A stretch of 64,000 nt of DNA from JANXSF01 sp043755435 (GTDB lineage Bacteria; Acidobacteriota; Terriglobia; Bryobacterales; Bryobacteraceae), in the NCBI GenBank assembly GCA_043755435.1, contig JAYUSZ010000282.1, positions 40,457 through 104,456 on the forward strand. Direction: 5' to 3'. Positions 14,911 through 24,358 of this stretch are shown here, piece by piece. Under the pieces are notes generated by a model. The model did not search any database and was not told where the DNA came from. It saw only the letters and a list, made by a program, of their open reading frames with translations. A program made the translations under genes and the position numbers. Position 1 is the stretch's first letter; each line of letters opens with the position of its first letter.

Positions 14911-16425
14911 ATGGAAGAATTACTCATTTCTTTGTTGCTCGAAAGCACAGTCCTTTTATCCTTGGCCGGCCTGATTGCAATGTGCACCAGCAGTGCATCG
15001 GCCTCCCAGCGTCATCTTGTATGGACGTCAGGTTTGCTAAGCCTTCTTCTGTTGCCGATCGCATTGAAAATCGGCAAACTTCTTCCCGCATCATTGCCAC
15101 CAATCTCATTGCTCGTGGAAGATTCCATAACAGTTTTTGGTGCCGGTGATTCATTGTCTGTCTATTCCGTGAGCCGATTCCTGGTTTCATTCTGGACAAT
15201 TGTTGCATTTATCTTATTTCTACGGCTAATCCGGTCCACCGTCGCAGCTAATGTATTGGTTAAAAAGGCCGTGCCAATAACCGATGCTCCGTGGATGGAC
15301 CTGCTTACCATATGCAGAACACAAGCCGGCCTAACCTCGAACATTGAAATCCGCCAGAGTACGAGGGCAAAAACTCCCTTCACTTTTGGAGTTATCCGCC
15401 CAGTGATTATTGTGCCAGCCGGTGCCAACGAATGGAGTGAAAACCGCCGCCGGGCAGTTCTATTGCATGAAATGGCGCATATTGCACGGCGCGATGTTTT
15501 AACCCATTGGTTAGGATCGCTCGCTTGCTGCCTCTACTGGTTCCAGCCCCTTGCCTGGTATGCTGCAGCCCGGATGCGATCGGAACGCGAACACGCCTCC
15601 GACGACGTAGTGTTAGGCTGCGGCATCTTGGGATCTGATTACGCCGGGCACCTGGTGGCCCTTTCTGCAACAATGAGTCCCAAAACAACTCTGTCAATGG
15701 CTGCTGGTCCCCGCCTTGAAACCCGGCTTGCCTCCGTCTTGGATGCCAAGCGCATACGAACACAGACAACAGGAACACACCGATATGCGGCTATTCTGCT
15801 GACAATTGCGCTGCTCGCACCCACAGCCCTTTTGCGTGCAAGAACCGAAATGGCAGCCAATATGCATGGTGTAGTTTACGAAACCGGCTCCACAGCCATA
15901 CCAAATGCCAGCTTGCAATTAACCAATCAACAGTTGGGAAAAGTACAGGAACTGATAAGTAGCAGCAGCGGCGCATTCAACTTTAGGGCACTGAAGCCTG
16001 GCCGCTATGCTCTGCATATAAATGCGCGCGGGTTCGGTGAAACCTTGTTGCCAAATTTGGAAATTCACTCCGGTGAAATACGGGAGTTCTTTCCTTCACT
16101 ACAATCACTAGGAGTACCCCAGTCCGAATCGCGCAGACTCCGCATCGGTGGCAACCTTCAAAGCACCAAACTAGTTTTCAAATCAACCCCTAAATATCCT
16201 TCTGAAGCAAAACAGGACCGCATTCAAGGCGCTGTTCAATTGAATGCAGTGATTAAGCGCGATGGCTCCCTGGCCGAGTTGCGTGTCATTAATTCGCCTC
16301 ATGCCGCGCTTACTCAATCCGCGCTTGCTGCAGTTTCTCAGTGGCGCTACAGCCCTACACATCTAAACGGAGAACCGGTCGAAGTTGAAACCAGAATTTC
16401 CATAAATTACACACTCAAGAAATAG
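14911..16425 (+). CDS. blaR1: BlaR1-like M56 membrane protease with CarboxypepD-regulatory and TonB C-terminal domains
   Basis: A 504-residue protein. The N-terminal 290 residues form the M56 sensor protease: membrane helices near 3-25, 35-52 and 88-108, the zinc motif HEMAH at about 186-190 and a downstream EREHASDD. Residues 317-395 are a carboxypeptidase-regulatory-like beta domain (GVVYETGSTAIPNASL). Residues 416-504 form a TonB C-terminal domain (TPKYPSEAK, VSQWRYSPTHLNGEPVE). Classical BlaR1 instead ends in a penicillin-binding domain, absent here. The start at 14911 has GGAGG upstream. The TonB tail may sense receptor state rather than antibiotic; that is inference. Confidence 0.88.
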   Translation: MEELLISLLLESTVLLSLAGLIAMCTSSASASQRHLVWTSGLLSLLLLPIALKIGKLLPASLPPISLLVEDSITVFGAGDSLSVYSVSRFLVSFWTIVAFILFLRLIRSTVAANVLVKKAVPITDAPWMDLLTICRTQAGLTSNIEIRQSTRAKTPFTFGVIRPVIIVPAGANEWSENRRRAVLLHEMAHIARRDVLTHWLGSLACCLYWFQPLAWYAAARMRSEREHASDDVVLGCGILGSDYAGHLVALSATMSPKTTLSMAAGPRLETRLASVLDAKRIRTQTTGTHRYAAILLTIALLAPTALLRARTEMAANMHGVVYETGSTAIPNASLQLTNQQLGKVQELISSSSGAFNFRALKPGRYALHINARGFGETLLPNLEIHSGEIREFFPSLQSLGVPQSESRRLRIGGNLQSTKLVFKSTPKYPSEAKQDRIQGAVQLNAVIKRDGSLAELRVINSPHAALTQSALAAVSQWRYSPTHLNGEPVEVETRISINYTLKK

Positions 16426-16433
16426 GAGCTAGA

Positions 16434-16799
16434 ATGAAACTACACTCAATCCACAAAGGCCTTCTGTTCATTGCACTGTCATGGGCAGCCTTAGCAGCAG
16501 ATCAAAATCGCATTCGGGTCGGCGGCAATATTCAAGCAGCAAAACTGATCCACAAGGTCACACCCACATATCCAAAGCAAGCGAAGGAAGAGGGTCGGCA
16601 AGGGACGGTAATGCTGCAAGCAGTCATTCTAAAGGATGGATCCATAGGATCGTTAGATCTAATGCCCGGGGCAGATTCCGATCTCGCTTCCTCAGCAATG
16701 GACGCCGTCCGGCAATGGGTTTACTCACAGACACTTCTTAACGGTGAACCCGTCGAAGTCGCCACCACCGTGCAAGTAAACTTCACCCTCGCCAAGTAA
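16434..16799 (+). CDS. Periplasmic TonB C-terminal domain protein
   Basis: A 121-residue protein with a cleavable signal (cleavage expected after WAALAAD) and then one TonB_C domain: KVTPTYPKQAKEEGRQG, MDAVRQWVY, LLNGEPVEV. It has no membrane anchor or proline-rich spacer, so it is not a conventional energy transducer. Its domain closely resembles the tail of the BlaR1-like protein 8 nt upstream, suggesting duplication within the operon. A GGAG site precedes the ATG. Confidence 0.82.
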   Translation: MKLHSIHKGLLFIALSWAALAADQNRIRVGGNIQAAKLIHKVTPTYPKQAKEEGRQGTVMLQAVILKDGSIGSLDLMPGADSDLASSAMDAVRQWVYSQTLLNGEPVEVATTVQVNFTLAK

Positions 16800-17120
16800 C
16801 GAACCGTCTCGAAATTTGAAACGGGGGTGCACTTTCGGCCCGCTTGCGAGCCTCCTCGAAATCCGGTACCAGAGTACAGTTCTTTGGGAATTCGTACGGA
16901 TTTGGCACATCTCCAGGTCGCGGTAGGAATGCAGGTTACCGCATACTCCCCGAACAGATGCGTACGGGCGTAACTAACTCATATGGCTCCTACCTCTGAT
17001 ATTTGGCCGCGAAACGCACATCAGCACAAGGATCCACGAGTTTGGGCCTAGGTACCCAGCGGTCAAACAATCAAGTCACCCCGTAGTCTGTTTGCGATGC
17101 CGTGGTGCGATTGTTCGATC
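16800..17120. other. Intergenic region between convergent genes, no gene seen
   Basis: 321 bp between the TonB-like gene and a minus-strand amidohydrolase. Weak inverted repeats near 16804-16824 (CCGT...ACGG) and 16838-16853 (GGCCCGC with GCGAGCC) could act as transcript ends, but neither has a T run. Short frames lack start signals. No RNA gene is recognised. Confidence 0.5.
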
Positions 17121-18062
17121 CTAGCCAGGCTGGGACGCGTCGCGCTTCACCCAACGATAGGCTCTCAATGAGTTCTTCCAGAAGTACTTCTCTGAAACTT
17201 CCCGCCCTTTGCCAGCAAAGTATTTGTGAACAAGATTAAACACCGGAGGATATTCAACGGTCAACAAACTGGCCGGCCAGTTACTTCCGTAAATGACGCG
17301 ATCAGGTCCGAACACGGCATACACTTCGTCCAGCGCGTCACGCCAATACTCCAATTCAGTGGGCACAGATTGGTCAACAGTGCGAATTACTTGCGAAACC
17401 TTCACATAGATAGTGGGACGGTGTTTCATTTCATCAAAACCAGTCTTCAGCAGTTCGATGTCATGTTTTGCTTCTGGCCTAGGCATCGGAAGGTGGTTCA
17501 GCACCATTCTTAAATTCGGTATGCGCTCGGATAATTTCGCTAATTGAATCAGAGTCTGTGGGAGCTGATTAGGCGCACCACCCAAGTCAATCTGTAAGCC
17601 AGCGTTAGCCATTAGCTTCAAATCAGCCAGTACTCGCGGTTGTGCCATCGCCGTGTTCGCTATAGAAAATGAGATTCGAATACCCAGAAACATTGGATTT
17701 TTCCGGTATTTTTCCAGGAGAATCGGAAAATCAGGGGTTCCCGGTGTGAGTCGGCCGACGTAGCCAACTACAACCAGATTTTTTTCGGCCATGGTGAACG
17801 CCCAAGCGTTATCCTCCATCCTTGCACTGGATTCCACAACCACTGTACCTTTCACGTTGAATGGCTTCGTTAGCTTGATGAACTCATCGGGCAGGACAGG
17901 CCGGTAAATCGAAGTATCCTTCTTTGGCCAAACGATCCCTTCAGTCCGTCGTGGATCAAAGAAATGAGTGTGGGCGTCGATAACCGGGATCGGAGTATCC
18001 GCCAAATTAAGTTCGGTTGCCGCCAGTCCGGAAGCCGTTCGTAAGAAAGTTCTACGTTTCAT
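17121..18062 (-). CDS. Amidohydrolase family protein (Amidohydro_2), Tat-like leader
   Basis: A 313-residue TIM-barrel hydrolase of the amidohydrolase_2 group, which includes lactonases and decarboxylases of sugar and aromatic acids. MKRRTFLRTASGLAA is a twin-arginine leader; DAHTHFFDPRR is the first metal motif, LNHLPMPRP sits mid-barrel, and YGSNWPASLL near residue 270 is the family C-terminal motif with Asn in the usual Asp place. The frame extends 7 codons upstream, but GAGGG lies just before the internal ATG at 18062, which also starts the leader. Last gene of an eight-gene operon; the gap to the sulfatase is 32 nt. Confidence 0.85.
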   Translation of the reverse strand: MKRRTFLRTASGLAATELNLADTPIPVIDAHTHFFDPRRTEGIVWPKKDTSIYRPVLPDEFIKLTKPFNVKGTVVVESSARMEDNAWAFTMAEKNLVVVGYVGRLTPGTPDFPILLEKYRKNPMFLGIRISFSIANTAMAQPRVLADLKLMANAGLQIDLGGAPNQLPQTLIQLAKLSERIPNLRMVLNHLPMPRPEAKHDIELLKTGFDEMKHRPTIYVKVSQVIRTVDQSVPTELEYWRDALDEVYAVFGPDRVIYGSNWPASLLTVEYPPVFNLVHKYFAGKGREVSEKYFWKNSLRAYRWVKRDASQPG

Positions 18063-18094
18063 GTTTGCCCTCTTGTTCGCCATTGAAGACTGAT

Positions 18095-19564
18095 TTAGTT
18101 GTTGGTTGCATCGGCCCTGAATGCTGGATTTGGCTTCGGAACAACCGCGTGAGTGTCGTCTAAGAAGCGTTGCAATAGCTTGCTGAGTTCGCGGACGCGA
18201 GCGGGGTGCTTAGCCGAAACATCATTAGCCTCTCCAATGTCGTCCTTCAGATTAAAAAGCTCATAGCGGTCGGTCTGGTTTGGACCGTCGCACCAGACAC
18301 GAATCAGCTTCCAGTCGCCCTTTCTAACCCAAGACCCGGGTATGTTACTGGCGGCTGGCGTGTAATGCGGAAAGTGACAGTATATGGCTTCGCGCTTCAA
18401 GGGTCTGCCAACTAAGGCGGGGACGATGCTGATGCCGTCGAACTTCTGTGCAGCTTGGGCGCGGAGTCCCGCCATCTCAAGCAGCGTTGGATGAAAATCA
18501 ATACTTTGCACTATGGCATCGCTTTTACTTCCAGGGCTTACCTTTCCTGGCCACACCACGATCATCGGCTCACGCGTACCGCCCTCGTAGACACTTGCTT
18601 TGCCAGCCCGAAGCGGTGCATTACTGGTTGCTGGAATGTCATCAAATCCCGCGTCCATCATTGCAGCCTTCCAAAAAACTCCCCCGTTGTCAGAGAAGAA
18701 AACAATGATCGTATTGTCCGCAAGGCCATTGTCGTCAATCGCCTTAACTACGCGCCCAATGGCAGTATCCAGACTTTCCACCATCGACGCGTAGACGGGG
18801 TTATGCTGCGGGTTCTTCGGATCCGCCTTTCGTTTGTATTTTTCAAGAAGTTCGGGCTTCGCCTGCCAAGGAGAGTGAACAGAGAAAGACCAGTAGTTCA
18901 GATAGAACGGTCCGCTCTTATTCTCACCAATGAATTTGGCTGCTTCTTCTGCCATGCGGTCCTCAATATGTTCACCGGGCTTGCCTTGCGTTGGCCAAAA
19001 CTTCCATGGTCCGCCAAGATAGCCACCTCCGGGTCCAGGTCCGGCGGTATGTGGCATGTCAATATCGAAACCTTGATGCAACGGGTCGTAGGGTTCCAGA
19101 CCCAAATGCCATTTCCCAAAATGGGCCGTGCGATATCCGGCAGCCTTGAAGCTTTCGCCTAGAGTGATGTATTCCAGTTTGAGTCGCGAGACGGAATTTG
19201 GGATCAGTGCCTTATGGATGGCCGGCCCTTTTTCCTGTAGAGTCTGTTGAAGTATTACTTGCGGAAGATGCGCCGAAGGAGTCGTGATACCGATTCGTGA
19301 CGGATGCAGGCCCGTCAGGATACTAGCTCTGGTAGGCGAGCATAATGGCGAGGCCGCATACGCATTGCTGAACATCATGCCACGAGTAGCCAATCGATCA
19401 ATGTTCGGCGTCTCATAGTACTTGCTTCCATATACCGCTGTATCGTTCCAGCCTAAATCGTCGGCAAGAATAAAAACGATATTGGGCTTACGGGCCCGCT
19501 GTGCCGAAGCAGTCAAGGGAGCAGCTAGAGTCGCAAGAAAGGACCGTCTGGTAGGTATGTTCAC
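18095..19564 (-). CDS. Sulfatase (type I), GTG start
   Basis: A 489-residue sulfatase of the N-acetylgalactosamine-6-sulfatase-like group: ADDLGWNDTAVYG near residue 34, formylglycine precursor Cys75 in CSPTR, HFGKWHLGLEPYDP near 135, and FSDNGGVFWKA near 255. The leader begins VNIPTRRSFLATLAAP. The frame runs 27 codons further upstream into the next gene, but GTG at 19564 is chosen because AGGAGG lies 9 nt before it and it starts the RR leader. It follows another sulfatase by 16 nt. Confidence 0.9.
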   Translation of the reverse strand: MNIPTRRSFLATLAAPLTASAQRARKPNIVFILADDLGWNDTAVYGSKYYETPNIDRLATRGMMFSNAYAASPLCSPTRASILTGLHPSRIGITTPSAHLPQVILQQTLQEKGPAIHKALIPNSVSRLKLEYITLGESFKAAGYRTAHFGKWHLGLEPYDPLHQGFDIDMPHTAGPGPGGGYLGGPWKFWPTQGKPGEHIEDRMAEEAAKFIGENKSGPFYLNYWSFSVHSPWQAKPELLEKYKRKADPKNPQHNPVYASMVESLDTAIGRVVKAIDDNGLADNTIIVFFSDNGGVFWKAAMMDAGFDDIPATSNAPLRAGKASVYEGGTREPMIVVWPGKVSPGSKSDAIVQSIDFHPTLLEMAGLRAQAAQKFDGISIVPALVGRPLKREAIYCHFPHYTPAASNIPGSWVRKGDWKLIRVWCDGPNQTDRYELFNLKDDIGEANDVSAKHPARVRELSKLLQRFLDDTHAVVPKPNPAFRADATNN

Positions 19565-19580
19565 TTTGTGTTTCCTCCTC

Positions 19581-21101
19581 CTACTCCGCGTGAAACTTTG
19601 CCGGCTGAAGCTTCGTTCGCTTAACCCACTCAAGCGGAGAAGCACGATTTACTGCTCCCCCTTCATCCGGGTACTTCCATGGAATCCCGGAAGCCATCAA
19701 TTCCTTATGGCTAACAAATGGATCATCGAAGCGCTTCATCCAAGCGCGGGTCAATTCCATCATTTTGCGTCGCGCTTTGCGATTCGATGAAAACTGATTG
19801 CGAATCTGATGTGGATCTTCGTGGCGGTCGTGGAGCACGTTCATTTGCGGATGCGGCTCCTTGTCATGCCGTTGAACTGCGAATGTCCAATCCCGCGTGA
19901 TGACCCCACGGTACTCCTCCGGTCCACTGTGAATCATCGACATCGGAACCGAGTCTGAAGCCCGGTCATCGGCTTTCATTATCGCCTTGGATAGATTTCG
20001 ACCTTGGCAGCTTTCAGGAGGAGCAATATTCATCAGTCCCAATAAAGTGGGCATCAGATCGAGTGGCCCAAACATCAGATCGCTGCGCCGCGGCTTCAAC
20101 ACTCCGGGATACCGCAAAAGAAATGGCACTCGGGAAGAGCAATCATGCGGGATGTCTTTCGCGCTTGAATGCCACCCATAAGCGCCCAGGCAATCACCAT
20201 GATCTGACGTGTAAACCACAATAGTGTCACGATCAAGCCCCCTGGCTTTTAACTTGTCCAACACCATGCCAAGCGCCCGATCCACACCGGTGGTCTGTGC
20301 CATATAATCTCTGCATTGCTGCTTGCGCCGCTCACTGGAATCGAGCTGTGCAACCGCCGGTCGCAGTTCCGGATCGGATTTGGCGTATAACTCCATCAGG
20401 TCTGGCTGAGTATCGTAAACGTAATATTGATCGCGCTTGCCATGATCATGAGGAGGATGCCACGAAAGAAACATCGCGAATGGTTTATCCGCGGATTGTT
20501 CATCCAGAAACGAGCAAGCCTGCTTTGATTGGGCGTAAGGTTCCCAATCGCCGTATAGAGTCCGCTCCCCTTTCTGATTCCAGTAATATGCCCGCGCAGC
20601 ATCGAACATCGTTGTGCAGTTGTTGCTCAAGAAAGACCCATCAAAGCCATAGCGAAGTTCACCCGGCGGAATCGGACGTACTCGATTGCCTCCAAGAATA
20701 TGCCATTTGCCAAAGTAACCTGTCTGGTAACCTGCTCCGGTAAGCACTTCGCCGAAGTATCTCCCCTTGCCCGGAATCATTGTGACATCGTTGAAGAAAA
20801 CACCATTGCTTAACGGATGCATTCCGGAAAGCAGCATAGAACGGTATGGCGAGCATACTGGCGACGTGGAAAAGCAATGGCTGAAATGGATACCTTCCGC
20901 AGAGAGGCTGTCCATAACCGGCGTTTGCACCTGTCGGTTGCCACTGCAGCCCATCATGTCGTAGGAGTGTTGATCGGAAAACAGGAACAACAGATTCGGT
21001 CGTCGGCGCTTCTCCGCAGCAGGTTGCGCCGCCATCAAAGGCATGGATGCCATGCTTTTGATTAACTCGCGGCGATTCACACCAGTGGCTTGATTAGACA
21101 T
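19581..21101 (-). CDS. Sulfatase (type I, choline-sulfatase/heparan-like group)
   Basis: A 506-residue sulfatase. The leader has RRELIKSMASMP after an 8-residue lead-in; FSDQHSYDMMGCSG near residue 41 is typical of choline-sulfatase-like members; Cys83 lies in CSPYR; YFGKWHILGGN near 130 and YTSDHGDCLGAYG near 300 complete the active site. A GAGAGA site precedes the ATG. It lies 13 nt after the TonB receptor gene, so uptake and desulfation are probably co-expressed. The substrate is unknown. Confidence 0.9.
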   Translation of the reverse strand: MSNQATGVNRRELIKSMASMPLMAAQPAAEKRRRPNLLFLFSDQHSYDMMGCSGNRQVQTPVMDSLSAEGIHFSHCFSTSPVCSPYRSMLLSGMHPLSNGVFFNDVTMIPGKGRYFGEVLTGAGYQTGYFGKWHILGGNRVRPIPPGELRYGFDGSFLSNNCTTMFDAARAYYWNQKGERTLYGDWEPYAQSKQACSFLDEQSADKPFAMFLSWHPPHDHGKRDQYYVYDTQPDLMELYAKSDPELRPAVAQLDSSERRKQQCRDYMAQTTGVDRALGMVLDKLKARGLDRDTIVVYTSDHGDCLGAYGWHSSAKDIPHDCSSRVPFLLRYPGVLKPRRSDLMFGPLDLMPTLLGLMNIAPPESCQGRNLSKAIMKADDRASDSVPMSMIHSGPEEYRGVITRDWTFAVQRHDKEPHPQMNVLHDRHEDPHQIRNQFSSNRKARRKMMELTRAWMKRFDDPFVSHKELMASGIPWKYPDEGGAVNRASPLEWVKRTKLQPAKFHAE

Positions 21102-21114
21102 TTATTCTCTCTTT

Positions 21115-24100
21115 TCAGTAGTTCAACTTCATCCCAAACTGGACAATGCGAGGTGCGCGAGCATTGCTCCAGGTTCCGAAAGCGACGCTTTGAAAGGTGT
21201 TCTCAAATTGCAGAAACTGTGTGTGGTTCCACGTATTAAAGAGTTCGCTACGGAATTCCAAGCGGGCCTTTTCGGTCAGCTTGAAGCGCTTGTTAATTGC
21301 TACATCCCAGTTGTGCATCGATGCGGTTCGGACAATATTTCGTCCAGTATTTCCGAAAGTACCTCTGGCCGGCACTGCAAAAGCTTTGGGGTTGAACGCC
21401 AAACGCGACGGCCCCCCGGAGACGAAATCGGAAGGGTAGACTTCACCAACCTGTTGGGCACGCTGATTGGCGGTCCCCACATTTGCAGTATCCCCGGAAA
21501 GTAAGATTGACCAGGGATTTCCAGTTTGTGTTTGCGTGATTCCGCTGAGCTGCCAACCACCCAGCAGAGGTCTAACCACGCCTCGGCCGGGGTTGAAGGG
21601 AATGTTCCAAACATAACTGATCACGAAGCGATGGGGAACATCAAAGAAAGAAAGCCCCTTTTCATTACTGCGGCTGTAAGCATTCGCGGGTAAGGCTGGC
21701 TGAGCTCCGATGTTGCCGGCAAAGGAAGAATTGTCGATAGATTTAGAGAAAGTGTAAGCAGCTAGAAATTGCAGTCCATTGGAAAATTTTCGTTCCAATC
21801 GGACGATCATAGCGTTGTAGTGGGAGAAGCCATTGCGAGTAACAATGGTTGAGCCGATTGCAAAGGCAGGATAGGGCTGGCGACTGATAAGCGACGTTGG
21901 ACTGGCTGGGTCAGCATCAAGAACCGCTTGGTTCATGTTGTTGCGCCAATCCAGCTTGGTCCCCTTGGATCCCAAGTAACCGATCTCAAGTGCAAGGTTT
22001 GGCCTCAGTTCTCGCTGCAAGTTGAAACTCCACTGTTGGATATACCCAAGCGGCATCCTTTTGTCTAAAGAATTGAAGCCGATCGCGCCGAGAGTGACCT
22101 CAGCCGGAAATACATTCGACCAAATGAGCGATGGTTTGAGAACGTCGTTCGTGAGCGCATAGCTCAGTTGATTGGGATAGTTAAAGCTACCAAACAGGAT
22201 GTCGTTGTTGGCATTCTGAGCTTCATAGAAGATGCCATAGCTGCCGCGAACCACATTGCGGCGGCTGCCAAAGGGCCTCCAGGCAAATCCAAATCGTGGT
22301 GCAAAATTATTTCGATCAGGAGGCACAAGGCCGGGCGGTGTGAGTGGTTCGCTGGTTTGAGTGAATCCCTTACCCGGCACAAAATATCTTGAAGCACCCC
22401 CGTAGATTAGGCGACCGCCAGGAAAGGTTGCATCGAAGATCGAGCGCTGCCCACGATCGTTTGTGAATGGCGATTGGTACTCGTAACGGATTCCGAGATT
22501 CAAGGTAAGGTCATCCCGGACTTTCCAATCGTCTTGCGCGAATCCCTGCCAGACCGCGCTGTGGTTGAGCCCGTCAGGTCCAGGCGGTGCCGCGGCATTC
22601 GCGGTAGCCGGAGTGCCCAGCAGGAAATCGGCGATCGAGTTCCCACCCAGTGTGCCCGTGAAGCCGAAGGACCCTTGAGTGGCTCCGATGTTTCGGACAT
22701 CAAGAGACGCAAGGCGGATATCACCACCAAACTTCAACGTATGGGCACGCTTGATCCAGGTTAGATTGTCAAGATAAGTATAAACACCGCCCCGTTGCGT
22801 GATCAGCGCTGCGCCTCCAAGGCTCGTATAGCCTGCCATAGCAACCGTCGGCAGCGCGTTGAATTCGGGATCGCGGCTCATCGTATTCTTCAAGCCAAGT
22901 AGCTGAGCAAAGTTGATATCAGTCTTGAAGCCAGGACCTTGGTGCAGCGTATTGCGTGAGTAGCTGGCGCGAAATTCGTTAATCAAAGTGGGCCGAATTA
23001 CCTGATTGAGTCCAGCCACGGCGTTGTGGGCCCCAGCAGGAGCGGCTGTTGTGTATTCACGCAAAATACCAGGAGTGATGTTGGTTGTGGCATTTCGCGA
23101 ATATCGGGCAAATGCTCGCGTGTTGCTATTTAGTTGTTGATCCATCTTGATAGTGAACTGGTCAAAATCGTTGATTGTGCTAATTGGGGTAACAAGGTTA
23201 ATTCCAGGACCGGCAGATCCAGGCAAGGTTGTAACTGATGGAATGTATCGCTGGAATATTTTGCTGGTCGGATCAATGCGGGAAGCAGGGATCTGTTTGT
23301 TCGGAAATACAACACCTGTGAATGGGTCTCTGACGCTTGCTGCAGCAACCGTGGACAAGTCGCCGCTTAGCTGCGCTTGCGTTGGGATCGCTGAAAGACG
23401 GGTGACCGGCGAGCGTTGTCGAACGCCTTCAGAATTGAACAGCCAAAACGTTTTGTTCCGGCCGTTATAGAGCTTCGGCAATAACACCGGCCCACCAATC
23501 GTGCCTCCGAACTGGTTGCGGCGAAGAGCGGGTTTTTGTTGCTGCTCGAAGAAATTGCGTGCATTCAAAGCGTTGTTGCGCAGGAATTCAAAGAGCGTAA
23601 AGCGGATAGTGTTGGTGCCGGACTTAGTAACCACGTTGATCTGAGCCGCCCCGCGGCCATATTCAGCATTGAACGTATTGCGCTGAATCTTGAACTCTTC
23701 AATCAAGTCCACCGACGGTCTGATAAAGCTGACATTGGCGTTGGAGTTTGTATTGCTGGCCCCGTCCATCATGAAGCTGTTGCTCAATCCCCTGGTACCG
23801 GCAACGCTAAAATATGCATCGTTTCCGGCACCTGCAACAGGCGCAATAACGCCAGGAGCAAGCACGGCCAATTGCTCAAAATTTCTGCCATTAAGAGGTA
23901 GTTCCACAATGCGTTGGTTGTCAATCACCGTACCTTGGCTAGCCGTATCTGCTTCGATGATGGATGCCGTTGCGGTGATTTGTACCTGCTGTTCAACGGC
24001 GCCCAATTCGAGCCGTATATCCACTCGGGCTCGTTGATCAACCTCTAGCTTGACTCCCGAGACAATGGAGCGCTTAAATCCAGCATGCTCGCAGGACACC

Positions 24101-24342
24101 TCGTAAAGGCCAACTGGCAACGCAGGGGCTTGGAAATTACCCGAAGCGTCCGTCTTCACGGTACGAATCGTGTTGGTATCGATGCTGCGGATTCTGACTG
24201 TTGCCGCAACAACAACTGATTGTGAATTGTCGGTGATGGTGCCAAGAATGGAACCGAATAGCGACTGGGCTACAACGGGCGCAGACAGCAGCGACAGTGC
24301 GAGACAAACGCAAATAGACGGGTGCCGAAAAGGGACCTTCAT
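21115..24342 (-). CDS. Oar-like TonB-dependent receptor with CarboxypepD-regulatory domain
   Basis: A 1075-residue outer-membrane protein with a signal peptide (ending APVVAQS), a carboxypeptidase-regulatory-like domain at about 27-115 (GTITDNSQSVVVAATV, GLYEVSCEHAGFKR), a plug at about 120-260 (VIDNQRIVELPLNGRNFEQL) and a long beta-barrel ending in the aromatic residue of FGMKLNY. Acidobacteria carry many such receptors, presumed to import oligosaccharides or peptides. AGGAG precedes the ATG. It is central in an operon with two sulfatases and two amidohydrolases, pointing to a sulfated substrate (inference). Confidence 0.92.
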   Translation of the reverse strand: MKVPFRHPSICVCLALSLLSAPVVAQSLFGSILGTITDNSQSVVVAATVRIRSIDTNTIRTVKTDASGNFQAPALPVGLYEVSCEHAGFKRSIVSGVKLEVDQRARVDIRLELGAVEQQVQITATASIIEADTASQGTVIDNQRIVELPLNGRNFEQLAVLAPGVIAPVAGAGNDAYFSVAGTRGLSNSFMMDGASNTNSNANVSFIRPSVDLIEEFKIQRNTFNAEYGRGAAQINVVTKSGTNTIRFTLFEFLRNNALNARNFFEQQQKPALRRNQFGGTIGGPVLLPKLYNGRNKTFWLFNSEGVRQRSPVTRLSAIPTQAQLSGDLSTVAAASVRDPFTGVVFPNKQIPASRIDPTSKIFQRYIPSVTTLPGSAGPGINLVTPISTINDFDQFTIKMDQQLNSNTRAFARYSRNATTNITPGILREYTTAAPAGAHNAVAGLNQVIRPTLINEFRASYSRNTLHQGPGFKTDINFAQLLGLKNTMSRDPEFNALPTVAMAGYTSLGGAALITQRGGVYTYLDNLTWIKRAHTLKFGGDIRLASLDVRNIGATQGSFGFTGTLGGNSIADFLLGTPATANAAAPPGPDGLNHSAVWQGFAQDDWKVRDDLTLNLGIRYEYQSPFTNDRGQRSIFDATFPGGRLIYGGASRYFVPGKGFTQTSEPLTPPGLVPPDRNNFAPRFGFAWRPFGSRRNVVRGSYGIFYEAQNANNDILFGSFNYPNQLSYALTNDVLKPSLIWSNVFPAEVTLGAIGFNSLDKRMPLGYIQQWSFNLQRELRPNLALEIGYLGSKGTKLDWRNNMNQAVLDADPASPTSLISRQPYPAFAIGSTIVTRNGFSHYNAMIVRLERKFSNGLQFLAAYTFSKSIDNSSFAGNIGAQPALPANAYSRSNEKGLSFFDVPHRFVISYVWNIPFNPGRGVVRPLLGGWQLSGITQTQTGNPWSILLSGDTANVGTANQRAQQVGEVYPSDFVSGGPSRLAFNPKAFAVPARGTFGNTGRNIVRTASMHNWDVAINKRFKLTEKARLEFRSELFNTWNHTQFLQFENTFQSVAFGTWSNARAPRIVQFGMKLNY

Positions 24343-24358
24343 TAGATTACTCCTAAGT

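Noticed and set aside
14514..16425. Beta-lactam resistance locus
   Set aside because: The BlaR1-like sensor lacks a penicillin-binding domain and no beta-lactamase gene is adjacent.
18455..19162. 235-codon plus-strand frame
   Set aside because: Antisense to a sulfatase with intact active site; Arg/His/Leu-rich shadow composition.
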